Below are positions 24,112 through 30,942 of a DNA stretch of 64,000 bases, piece after piece; positions within the stretch are counted from its first letter, which is position 1; the number at the start of each line of letters is the position of its first letter. The notes under the pieces are model-generated. The model ran no database searches and had not been told where the DNA came from. It saw only the letters and a list, made by a program, of their open reading frames with translations. The position numbers were made by a program, and so were the translations under genes. Source of the DNA: Chlamydiales bacterium. Lineage in GTDB: Bacteria; Chlamydiota; Chlamydiia; Chlamydiales; JAAKFR01. The DNA is taken from contig JAJACK010000004.1 in assembly GCA_022601535.1 (NCBI GenBank), positions 16,506 through 80,505 of the forward strand, in the 5' to 3' direction.

Positions 24112-25552
24112 GCTTGATTTTTTCAATCAGTTGTAATTTTGTTTGATAAAGGGAGTGCTCCATCCCAACGGGGTAGTTGTGCGGATTGTAGAACCGCTTG
24201 ATACTATCGTCAAAATGAGAGAGCTGCTCCCTTCCGTATGTTTGAATCTCACCGATTGTCGGCTTTTGGTAGACAAGCTTCCCCTTCCGAAAGATAGGAA
24301 TGAGCAAATCACGCCCTTTAAGACCTTTTCCCACCCGTTTTGTTCGAATAGCATCTTGAGGGTCAACAATTTCACATCCATGGGAAAGATCGCTCTCTAC
24401 ATCGTAGATCGCATCGGCAACATAGCCAAGCTTCGGATCAAAGTACCGCCTCACCTGCAAAATACCAGGATCAGAGATCTTCGTCATCCGCTCTGAAAAT
24501 TTCAACTTTGGTTCCCACTTGCTCTCTCCTCTTTTTCGGATAGCCGACAGTTTATACACACCGTCTAACGCAGGTTGTGACTGTCCTGTTACCAAATGGG
24601 TGCCAACCCCCCAAACAGCCACCTTTGCCCCTTGCCGCTTAAGGTCTGCAATCAACGTCTCATTGAGTTCATTACTTGCTACAATTTTAGCATCGGAAAA
24701 CCCCGCTTCATCGAGTAAGTTGCGGGCCTGATTGCTCAAGTAGTTGATATCTCCCGAATCGAGCCGAATTCCCCAAAAGGGACGCCCCTCTGCTTTCAAC
24801 CACTTTCCCACCTCAATTGCATGCTCAATCCCTTGAATGGAGTCATAAGTGTCGACCAAAAAGATCGCATTGTGAGGCATTGCCTCTGCGTACGCCTTGA
24901 AAGATTGTTGTTCTGACTCAAATGCCATCACCCAACTGTGTGCGTGTGTCCCTCTCACAGGGATTCCAAACCGTTTCCCCGCCAAGGTATTTGAAGAAGC
25001 TGAGCACCCTCCAATAAAACTTGCACGTGAAGCGGTCAATGCTCCATCAACCCCTTGTGCTCGCCGCAAACCAAATTCAATCACTTCATCTCCAGCAGCA
25101 GCAAAACAGATTCGCGCCGCTTTCGTCGCAATGAGCGAGGGAAAATTGATCAAAGAGAGAAGGGCCGATTCGAGCAGTTGCGCCTGAAGTAGAGATCCTG
25201 TGACCCGAAGCATCGGTTCAAAGGGAAAAACAACCTCCCCTTCACAAATACCGTCGATATCACAGTCAAATTTAAGCTCTCTCAAATAATTGAGAAAACC
25301 TTCCTCAAAGAGAGGTTCATTCCCCTCGCTTTTTAACGATGCAAGGTAGTCTAAATCAGAAATATCGAAGTGCCAATTTTGGAGATAATCAATGACACTT
25401 TCAAGACCTGCAGCAATGCAATAACCTCCACCGAAGGGTTGTCTGCGGAAAAAGAGGTGAAAAACAGCCTCATGATCTGCCATTTTGCTTTTCCAGTAAG
25501 CAGCAGCCATGGTAAGCTCATAGAGGTCGGTTAAGAGTGCCATAGAAGACAT
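24089..25552 (-). CDS. pncB: Nicotinate phosphoribosyltransferase
   Basis: 487 residues. LTDLYELTMAAAYWKS at the N-terminus, EFGLRRAQGVDGALTASRAS, GTHAHSWVMAFESEQQSF and GIRLDSGDINYLSNQAR are typical of NAPRTase. It forms nicotinate mononucleotide from nicotinate and PRPP (Preiss-Handler entry). Together with pncA this gives NAD precursor salvage from nicotinamide. First ATG 25552 coincides with the transcription start predicted from TTGCGT-17-TAAAGT; a second ATG lies at 25543. Confidence 0.95.
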   Translation of the reverse strand: MSSMALLTDLYELTMAAAYWKSKMADHEAVFHLFFRRQPFGGGYCIAAGLESVIDYLQNWHFDISDLDYLASLKSEGNEPLFEEGFLNYLRELKFDCDIDGICEGEVVFPFEPMLRVTGSLLQAQLLESALLSLINFPSLIATKAARICFAAAGDEVIEFGLRRAQGVDGALTASRASFIGGCSASSNTLAGKRFGIPVRGTHAHSWVMAFESEQQSFKAYAEAMPHNAIFLVDTYDSIQGIEHAIEVGKWLKAEGRPFWGIRLDSGDINYLSNQARNLLDEAGFSDAKIVASNELNETLIADLKRQGAKVAVWGVGTHLVTGQSQPALDGVYKLSAIRKRGESKWEPKLKFSERMTKISDPGILQVRRYFDPKLGYVADAIYDVESDLSHGCEIVDPQDAIRTKRVGKGLKGRDLLIPIFRKGKLVYQKPTIGEIQTYGREQLSHFDDSIKRFYNPHNYPVGMEHSLYQTKLQLIEKIKHARTHHC

Positions 25553-25558
25553 GTAGGC

Positions 25559-25587
25559 ACTTTAGCAAACCGACCTAGGAAACGCAA
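25559..25587 (-). promoter_or_regulatory. Promoter of pncB-pncA, leaderless geometry
   Basis: Read on the minus strand: TTGCGT (rc of 25582-25587), a 17-bp spacer, and TAAAGT (rc of 25559-25564). The predicted start falls on or beside the A of the first pncB ATG (25552). Confidence 0.45.
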
Positions 25588-26237
25588 TGATGTTTGGCCC
25601 TTCAAAAACTCCGCAGCCAGTCAAAACTGTGATTGGAATCACAACAGCCCTCTCTATTCTTGCCCCTATTCTCACGATGATTTTGCTCCATTCCTTCAAA
25701 ATGATGGGGCCTGGGGCGTGGTTTGCTCTCTCCCGTTTTGGGATTTTACAAGGGTGGATTTGGCAACCCCTCACCTATTTTTTTATTCAATCTGCTGGAG
25801 TGGGGATTTCATTTGGCTTTCTCCTCTCCCTCTTCTTCCACATGTTTATCCTCTGGTTTGCCGGCTCTGAGATCGCCCACCGGTATGGATCTAAAGCATT
25901 TGTTTTCTTCTACCTCAGTGCAGGTTTGATCCCCGGCCTTATCGGTGCTGCGGCTCAATTTCTGCTCGGTTCAAATGCAATTTTAGTAGGAAGCTCGCCT
26001 CCTATCTTTGCCCTTTTAACCGTCTGGGGAATGCTCTACCCCAATATGGAGCTCTTCTTTCTCTTTGTCATTCGGATGAAGGCAAAATGGCTTGTCCTTG
26101 CGATTTTAGGATTTTCCCTTTTCATGAACCTCTCCTACGGAGAGTGGATCCCCCTCATCGCCGACATCAGTGGAATCCTATGGGGCTTTGTCATTGCCCG
26201 TTTCACCTGGAAGCTCAATCTCCCCTTTAAGAATTAA
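25587..26237 (+). CDS. Rhomboid-like membrane protein, probably non-proteolytic
   Basis: 216 residues, about six membrane segments, rhomboid topology: WIWQPLTYFFIQ, FHMFILWFAGSEIAHRYGSK, LVGSSPPIFALLTVWG and a last helix ADISGILWGFVIARF. In active rhomboids the serine motif is GxSG and the last helix carries the catalytic histidine (AHxxG). Here the first reads GSSP and the second AD instead of AH. It therefore looks like a pseudoprotease related to rhomboids or derlins. It is divergent from pncB and converges with the small 26246 gene. Confidence 0.6.
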   Translation: MMFGPSKTPQPVKTVIGITTALSILAPILTMILLHSFKMMGPGAWFALSRFGILQGWIWQPLTYFFIQSAGVGISFGFLLSLFFHMFILWFAGSEIAHRYGSKAFVFFYLSAGLIPGLIGAAAQFLLGSNAILVGSSPPIFALLTVWGMLYPNMELFFLFVIRMKAKWLVLAILGFSLFMNLSYGEWIPLIADISGILWGFVIARFTWKLNLPFKN

Positions 26238-26245
26238 TATTGACT

Positions 26246-26482
26246 TTAAGAATGATGTTTCTCTGAAAGGAAAGCCAGAAGAGCGGCACGCACTGTTTGG
26301 ACTCCCTCTAAGACCCCTTCTTCGTACCGAAAATGGGGATTGTTTTCTAGCTCAGGATAATCTACTGGCTGTAGAGCATCTTCAGAGGTGAGATTTGGAA
26401 TAAACTCCCTTCCACAACGGAGCATCTTCTCTTGCTGCTGCTCACAAATCTCATTGAGAAGATTTAGAATTTCGTCTTTCAC
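26246..26482 (-). CDS. Small conserved-looking protein, GTG start (78 aa)
   Basis: The open frame extends far into tadA in another phase, but the real gene most likely starts at GTG 26482: GGGAG lies seven bases upstream, and the encoded 78 residues are well behaved (VKDEILNLLNEICEQQQ at the N-terminus, HFRYEEGVLEGVQTVRAALL near the end). It overlaps the end of tadA by 32 bp, so it is translationally coupled. Location next to tadA matches C. trachomatis CT845 as I recall. No known function. Confidence 0.55.
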   Translation of the reverse strand: MKDEILNLLNEICEQQQEKMLRCGREFIPNLTSEDALQPVDYPELENNPHFRYEEGVLEGVQTVRAALLAFLSEKHHS

Positions 26483-26915
26483 TGAAAAACTCCCGTAAAA
26501 GGTTTCCACACTCCTGATCCAAAATTCCCGATGTGATCTCCAAGGAGTGTGTCGGGTGTTTGGTTGCAAAAACATCGATAAAACTTCCACACGCACCGTG
26601 TCGAATATCAGGAGCTCCGTAAACAAGACGTTTGATCCGTGAGAGGAGCATCGCCCCTGCGCACATCGTGCACGGCTCAATCGTACAATAAAGTGTTGTG
26701 TCAAGGAGACGCCAATTATCAAGAGCATTGGCTGCAGCCCCCATCGCCACCATCTCAGCATGCGCAGTTGCATCGTTGAGAAGCTCCACCTGATTGTAAC
26801 CACGCCCAATCACTCGCCCCTCGGACACAATCACACAGCCAACTGGCACTTCCCCTTCCCGGTAAGCCCGTCTTGCTTGGGCAAGTGCCTCTTTCATAAA
26901 ATGGGTATCATCCAT
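26451..26915 (-). CDS. tadA: tRNA-specific adenosine deaminase
   Basis: 154 residues of the cytidine/deoxycytidylate deaminase fold. Zinc ligands and proton shuttle are intact: HAEMVAM and CTIEPCTMCAGAM; GACGSFIDVF and NPxxN-like contacts follow. It converts A34 to inosine in tRNA-Arg(ACG). The start overlaps the end of the 26908 gene by eight bases and the gene runs into the small GTG gene, forming a three-gene unit. Confidence 0.93.
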   Translation of the reverse strand: MDDTHFMKEALAQARRAYREGEVPVGCVIVSEGRVIGRGYNQVELLNDATAHAEMVAMGAAANALDNWRLLDTTLYCTIEPCTMCAGAMLLSRIKRLVYGAPDIRHGACGSFIDVFATKHPTHSLEITSGILDQECGNLLREFFSERRNSKSSQ

Positions 26916-27579
26916 CGCTTTGCTTCTTTTGAAGAGTGTTTAACTGCTTTTTCAAAAGCGTCGTATCGTTAAGATATTTTTTACGCAAGCCCGAGAGTTT
27001 TTTTTCATACCGATCACCAAGCGCTGCAATCTCCCGATCGTGCCGCTTTTGCATCGCCTCTAAAGAGCGTTCGATCTCCTTTTCCTCTTTTTGTTTCTTC
27101 TCAAGTCCTGTCTGTTTGAGAGCAAGCTCACGCAAATTGTGGTAGATCTCATCGGAAAAGACCACTGAATTAAAAATAGCAAAGATATAAGAGCGTGCTG
27201 CGCCAAATTGAGAGATTGACTCCTCTAATAAGGATTGGGCAAGTGATTGTTCAAACTCTTCAAGCTCCTCAAAATCTGGCGTCAAGACCCTCAATTTCTC
27301 ATCAAAATAGTTGTAGATATCAGTGTTTTTCAAAAGCCAGCGACTTGCGATAAACTCACCAAGCCCTGTATTCCCCCCAGCAATATCTTTCAAATAGGCT
27401 TGAGCCATCTCTTCAGAAGAGATCATATTCGCCCCCTTTCCCATAAAGTAACGGCGACAAAAATCCCGATCGATCTTGATATGTTCCTGCTTAAGATCCT
27501 TCTTTACAACTTCAATGACTTGATCAAACCAAGGCTCGACTAACTCAATTTTTTCTTGATATCCACTCTCTTTAATCAT
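26908..27579 (-). CDS. Unknown protein with C-terminal coiled coil
   Basis: 223 residues, soluble. Residues about 1-150 are helical with a recognisable block DRDFCRRYFMGKGANMISSE; residues 155-223 are Lys/Glu-rich coiled coil (KQKEEKEIERSLEAMQKRHD and on). No family is recognised. It heads the unit leading into tadA and is divergent from the 27613 gene with 33 bp between. A regulatory or structural role is possible; nothing specific can be said. Confidence 0.6.
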   Translation of the reverse strand: MIKESGYQEKIELVEPWFDQVIEVVKKDLKQEHIKIDRDFCRRYFMGKGANMISSEEMAQAYLKDIAGGNTGLGEFIASRWLLKNTDIYNYFDEKLRVLTPDFEELEEFEQSLAQSLLEESISQFGAARSYIFAIFNSVVFSDEIYHNLRELALKQTGLEKKQKEEKEIERSLEAMQKRHDREIAALGDRYEKKLSGLRKKYLNDTTLLKKQLNTLQKKQSDG

Positions 27580-27612
27580 TATACTCCCTCTTCTAAAAAG
27601 GTATGAGTTTTA

Positions 27613-27837
27613 ATGGATTCTTCAGTTATCGATCAAGAGCAAAAAACGATTGAAACCATTCTCAAGAAATATCTCCACCTCCCTCCCGATGAAGAGCTGA
27701 AAAAAAAGATCTACAATGATTTGACAGAAGCGAAAGCAAATGGAAAAATTTTCACCCCCTTTAAAGTCATTTTGCGAAAAAATCCCGATCCAAATATTCG
27801 AAACTTTATCGAAATTGCAATTGAGACCAAGATATGA
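27613..27837 (+). CDS. Small acidic/basic helical protein (74 aa)
   Basis: 74 residues, predicted helical (IDQEQKTIETILKKYLHLPP, then DEELKKKIYNDLTEAKANGK), no cysteines, no membrane segment. It ends two bases before the -35 of the rpsO promoter. Another ATG at 27602 is out of frame. It is plausible from codon usage and lack of competing frames; unrecognised. Confidence 0.5.
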   Translation: MDSSVIDQEQKTIETILKKYLHLPPDEELKKKIYNDLTEAKANGKIFTPFKVILRKNPDPNIRNFIEIAIETKI

Positions 27838-27838
27838 G

Positions 27839-27868
27839 TTGTTCTTTTATCCTCCTCTGAGATATAAT
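27839..27868 (+). promoter_or_regulatory. Promoter of rpsO-pnp
   Basis: TTGTTC (27839-27844), an 18-bp spacer, and TATAAT (27863-27868). An inverted repeat TCCTCCT / AGGAGGA flanks the -10, and its right arm doubles as the Shine-Dalgarno of the leader frame at 27881. Confidence 0.6.
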
Positions 27869-27880
27869 AGGAGGACTAAT

Positions 27881-27913
27881 ATGAAATTAAGGAGACAGAA
27901 TGTCGATCGATAA
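27881..27913 (+). CDS. Ten-codon leader frame overlapping rpsO
   Basis: AGGAGG (27869-27874), six bases, then ATG and [10 protein letters not shown] stop. The frame spans the rpsO Shine-Dalgarno and start codon in another phase and ends inside rpsO codon 5. A ribosome reading it would melt or occupy the rpsO start, so coupling or attenuation is possible. Seen as sequence only. Confidence 0.3.
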   Translation: MKLRRQNVDR

Positions 27914-28169
27914 AGGTACAAAAGAAGAAATCACAAAAAAATTTCAACTACACGAGAAAGATACAGGATCTGCTGACGTTCAAATCGCAATTTTAACTGA
28001 AAGAATTGCAGAAATTACTGATCATCTTAAACGATCTCCAAAAGATCACAACTCACGTTTATCCCTCTTAAAACTCGTAGGACAGAGACGTAAACTTTTA
28101 GAATACCTAAATTCAACCGATACAGAAAGGTACAAAAACCTCATCAAACGTTTGAACTTACGTAAGTAA
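27900..28169 (+). CDS. rpsO: 30S ribosomal protein S15
   Basis: 89 residues, exact family length. [40 protein letters not shown] and [12 protein letters not shown] are the conserved rRNA-binding segments. S15 binds 16S rRNA helices 20-22 early in assembly and often represses its own mRNA. AAGGAG lies five bases before the ATG. The adjacency to pnp is widely conserved in bacteria. Confidence 0.98.
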   Translation: MSIDKGTKEEITKKFQLHEKDTGSADVQIAILTERIAEITDHLKRSPKDHNSRLSLLKLVGQRRKLLEYLNSTDTERYKNLIKRLNLRK

Positions 28170-28212
28170 AACTTTTATTACTCCTCCCTCTACCACACTA
28201 GGAACTCAACAT

Positions 28213-30309
28213 ATGAAAAGAAAATTTAAATCTGTAAAAATCTCTGAAGATAAAGAACTTACATTTGAAACTGGAAAAATAGCTAAACAAGCGGGCGGTT
28301 CCGTCCTTGTCAAAATGGGTGAAACAGTTGTCTTTGCTTCGGCATGTGCAGCTAAAGAAGCGTCTGAAGAGATCGATTTTTTCCCTCTTAGAGTCGACTA
28401 TCAAGAAAAATTTTCATCTACAGGCAAAACTTTGGGAGGCTTCATCAAGCGTGAAGGACGCCCTGCTGAAAAAGAAATTTTAACTTGCCGTTTGATTGAT
28501 CGGCCGATCCGTCCAATGTTTGAAGATGGTTATTTCAATGAAGTACAGGTCTTGAGTTATGTTTGGTCGTACGATGGAGAAAACCAGCCTGATCCCCTAG
28601 CACTTTGTGCGGTCTCAGCAGCTCTTTCAATTTCTGAAATTCCTTTTGTCAAGCCGATTGCAGGAGTGCGTGTTGGAATGATTGATTCAAAATTTGTGAT
28701 CAATCCCACAGCTGCAGAGATGGAAAAGTCGACTTTAGATCTTCTTTTAGCAGGAAGTGAAGATGCGATTTTGATGATCGAAGGGTACTGTGACTTTTTG
28801 ACAGAAGAGCAAGTTGTTGCAGCAATCGCATTTGGTCACGAAACGATCAAGCTGATTTGTGCAGCGATTGGAGAGTGGCAAGCAGAGATTGGAAAGCCAA
28901 AAGAGCGAGGTTCACTCCGGGTGATTCCAGAAGAGCTCACAGCTGAAATTGAAAAACTGATTGGCAAAAAGCTCACCCAAGCGATCCGTGTTACAGACAA
29001 GCAAGAGCGAGAGAAAGAGATGTCTTCTCTATCTGAAGAGGTGATGACTCACTTCTTCCCAGAAGGAGAAGATCCCCGTTTCACCAAAGTGAATGTCAAA
29101 ACAGCTTACAAGAAAGTGACTGCAAAATACATGCGTCGAATGATTCTCGATGAAGGCGTTCGTCCTGATGGTCGGAAAGTAGATGAAGTACGTGCGATTG
29201 ATGTCGAACACGCTTTCCTTCCCCGCACGCATGGAAGCTCTCTTTTCACCCGTGGAGAGACACAAGCTGTTGCGGTTTGTACTCTTGGTGGTGAGAACAT
29301 GGGACAACGGTTTGAAACACTCGATGGTGATGGTCTCCGCCGCTTTTACCTTCAATACTCTTTCCCTCCCTTCTCTGTTGGAGAAGTGGGACGTGTAGGA
29401 GCTCCGGGAAGACGAGAAGTGGGGCATGGTAAATTAGCTGAGCGAGCCCTCATCTCAACAGTTCCTTCTCTAGATGATTTCCCTTACACAATTCGCTTAG
29501 AGTCAAATATTACTGAATCAAACGGCTCCTCTTCAATGGCGTCGGTTTGTGGTGGTTGCTTGGCGATGATGGATGCGGGAGTTCCACTTAAAAGACCAGT
29601 TTCTGGAATTGCTATGGGACTTATCCTTGAGGAAGGAGAGACCGCGATTCTTTCAGATATTTTAGGCTTAGAAGATGCACTTGGAGATATGGACTTCAAG
29701 GTAACGGGTGATGAAGATGGAATCACAGCCTTCCAGATGGATATCAAGGTTGAAGGAATCACCCTTGATATTATGAAAGAAGCGCTTGAACAAGCAAGAA
29801 AAGGGCGTGTCCACATCCTGAAGAAGATGCTCGAAGTTCTTCCTGAGCCAAAAGAAGAACTTTCGGCTTATGCTCCCCGTATTGAAACAATCCAGATCAA
29901 GCAGAACAAGATTGCCGTTGTCATTGGCCCTGGTGGAAAACAGATTCGCAAAATCATTGAAGAGACAGGTGTTGAGATCAACATCGACGACTCTGGCCTC
30001 ATCAGCATCGCCTCTTCAGAACCTGAAGCGATGAAGAAAGCGAAAGCGATAATTGAGGGACTCACTAGCGAAGTTGAGATCGGAAAAACTTATGATGGCA
30101 AGGTCACCTCGGTAGTACAATTTGGTGCTTTTATCGAGATTCTTCCAGGCAAGGAAGGGCTTTGTCATATTTCTGAGCTTGCTGAAGGACGAGTAGAAGA
30201 CATTCACGAGCATGTCAAGCAAGGAGACCGCATTTCGGTCAAAGTGCTTGATATCAATGAGCGTGGACAGATGAAGCTCTCCCGCAAGGCACTCCTTGTA
30301 AAGACCTAA
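28213..30309 (+). CDS. pnp: Polyribonucleotide nucleotidyltransferase
   Basis: 698 residues with the full PNPase architecture: two RNase PH domains (first about 10-140 with FIKREGRPAEKEILTCRLID; second about 310-530 with SSLFTRGETQAVAVCTLG and the catalytic DILGLEDALGDMDFKVTG), then a KH domain (GPGGKQIRKIIEETG, about 560) and an S1 domain (DGKVTSVVQFGAFIEILPG, about 625). It degrades RNA 3' to 5' by phosphorolysis and acts in the degradosome. It lies 43 bp after rpsO and is probably co-transcribed. Confidence 0.98.
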   Translation: MKRKFKSVKISEDKELTFETGKIAKQAGGSVLVKMGETVVFASACAAKEASEEIDFFPLRVDYQEKFSSTGKTLGGFIKREGRPAEKEILTCRLIDRPIRPMFEDGYFNEVQVLSYVWSYDGENQPDPLALCAVSAALSISEIPFVKPIAGVRVGMIDSKFVINPTAAEMEKSTLDLLLAGSEDAILMIEGYCDFLTEEQVVAAIAFGHETIKLICAAIGEWQAEIGKPKERGSLRVIPEELTAEIEKLIGKKLTQAIRVTDKQEREKEMSSLSEEVMTHFFPEGEDPRFTKVNVKTAYKKVTAKYMRRMILDEGVRPDGRKVDEVRAIDVEHAFLPRTHGSSLFTRGETQAVAVCTLGGENMGQRFETLDGDGLRRFYLQYSFPPFSVGEVGRVGAPGRREVGHGKLAERALISTVPSLDDFPYTIRLESNITESNGSSSMASVCGGCLAMMDAGVPLKRPVSGIAMGLILEEGETAILSDILGLEDALGDMDFKVTGDEDGITAFQMDIKVEGITLDIMKEALEQARKGRVHILKKMLEVLPEPKEELSAYAPRIETIQIKQNKIAVVIGPGGKQIRKIIEETGVEINIDDSGLISIASSEPEAMKKAKAIIEGLTSEVEIGKTYDGKVTSVVQFGAFIEILPGKEGLCHISELAEGRVEDIHEHVKQGDRISVKVLDINERGQMKLSRKALLVKT

Positions 30310-30324
30310 AAAAAGAGGTTTGAC

Positions 30325-30834
30325 ATGTCCGCTCCTATCCGTGTATCCGTTTCGGGAATTCCCAGTGATTTGTTTCGTTGTGAATGTATTTTGACCGATA
30401 AGGGAAAAGCTTTAGTTAAGGTAACGGCTAGGACGGGGCGCTCTTTTCTGCAATGGTTAAAAACTTCTCCTCCTTTAAAACTTCCTCTTGAAGCCTTTAG
30501 TGAGAGCCCTCTTTTTTGGAGTCAAGCAGGATCTTTGACAACAGATGTTCAATTCATTAGCTGCAGAGAGCATAATATCAGTCAAATCCCTTCTCCATTG
30601 ATGGAAAAATTGCTAGAGAAGCTTTTTAGGAAGAAGCCTATTTGGGATTTTATGGCTGTTCAACAATTTTATCCTGTAAGATGTGTCACTTGGTCTCATG
30701 ATTCTCTAACAGGCTTGAAATGTGTAAATATGTCTCATGTTTCTGGAGAAAAAGAAGAACTTCTTTCTACAGAAGAGCAAATAGCAATGACTACCAATGC
30801 ATTCCTAAATACATTGCCTTGTCCAACAGGTTAG
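30325..30834 (+). CDS. Unknown soluble protein downstream of pnp
   Basis: 169 residues, no membrane segment or recognised domain. A GAGG site lies six bases before the ATG and only 15 bp separate it from pnp, so it is probably read from the same transcript. It contains three cysteines (FRCECILT and VRCVTWSH) and a Leu/Phe-rich middle (MEKLLEKLFRKKPIWDFMAV). It is absent from the C. trachomatis pnp-ftsH junction as I recall, hence accessory. Confidence 0.55.
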   Translation: MSAPIRVSVSGIPSDLFRCECILTDKGKALVKVTARTGRSFLQWLKTSPPLKLPLEAFSESPLFWSQAGSLTTDVQFISCREHNISQIPSPLMEKLLEKLFRKKPIWDFMAVQQFYPVRCVTWSHDSLTGLKCVNMSHVSGEKEELLSTEEQIAMTTNAFLNTLPCPTG

Positions 30835-30891
30835 ATTCTTTTTTGAAAAGTAGCGTGATTTTGATCCCGCGCAATATTGGTGGCTGATCTC

Positions 30892-30936
30892 GCTTTGCAA
30901 AATGCATAGATCTTCGAAAGGACCATTTTGCAAAGC
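30892..30936. repeat. Perfect 13-bp inverted repeat between convergent genes
   Basis: GCTTTGCAAAATG (30892-30904) and its exact complement CATTTTGCAAAGC (30924-30936), separated by 19 bases. It lies between the unknown post-pnp gene and ftsH, which face each other. No good T tract follows on either strand, so it may be a factor-dependent or bidirectional transcript end, or a protein site. Confidence 0.7.
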
Positions 30937-30942
30937 AAGATT

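Noticed and set aside
26483..26809. Extended open frame antisense-phase to tadA as a 187-aa protein
   Set aside because: The upstream part lies wholly in tadA in a different frame and has poor composition; the GTG at 26482 with GGGAG upstream explains the real gene.
30892..30936. Inverted repeat as a standard intrinsic terminator
   Set aside because: The 19-base loop and missing T tract do not fit; it is kept only as an unexplained repeat.
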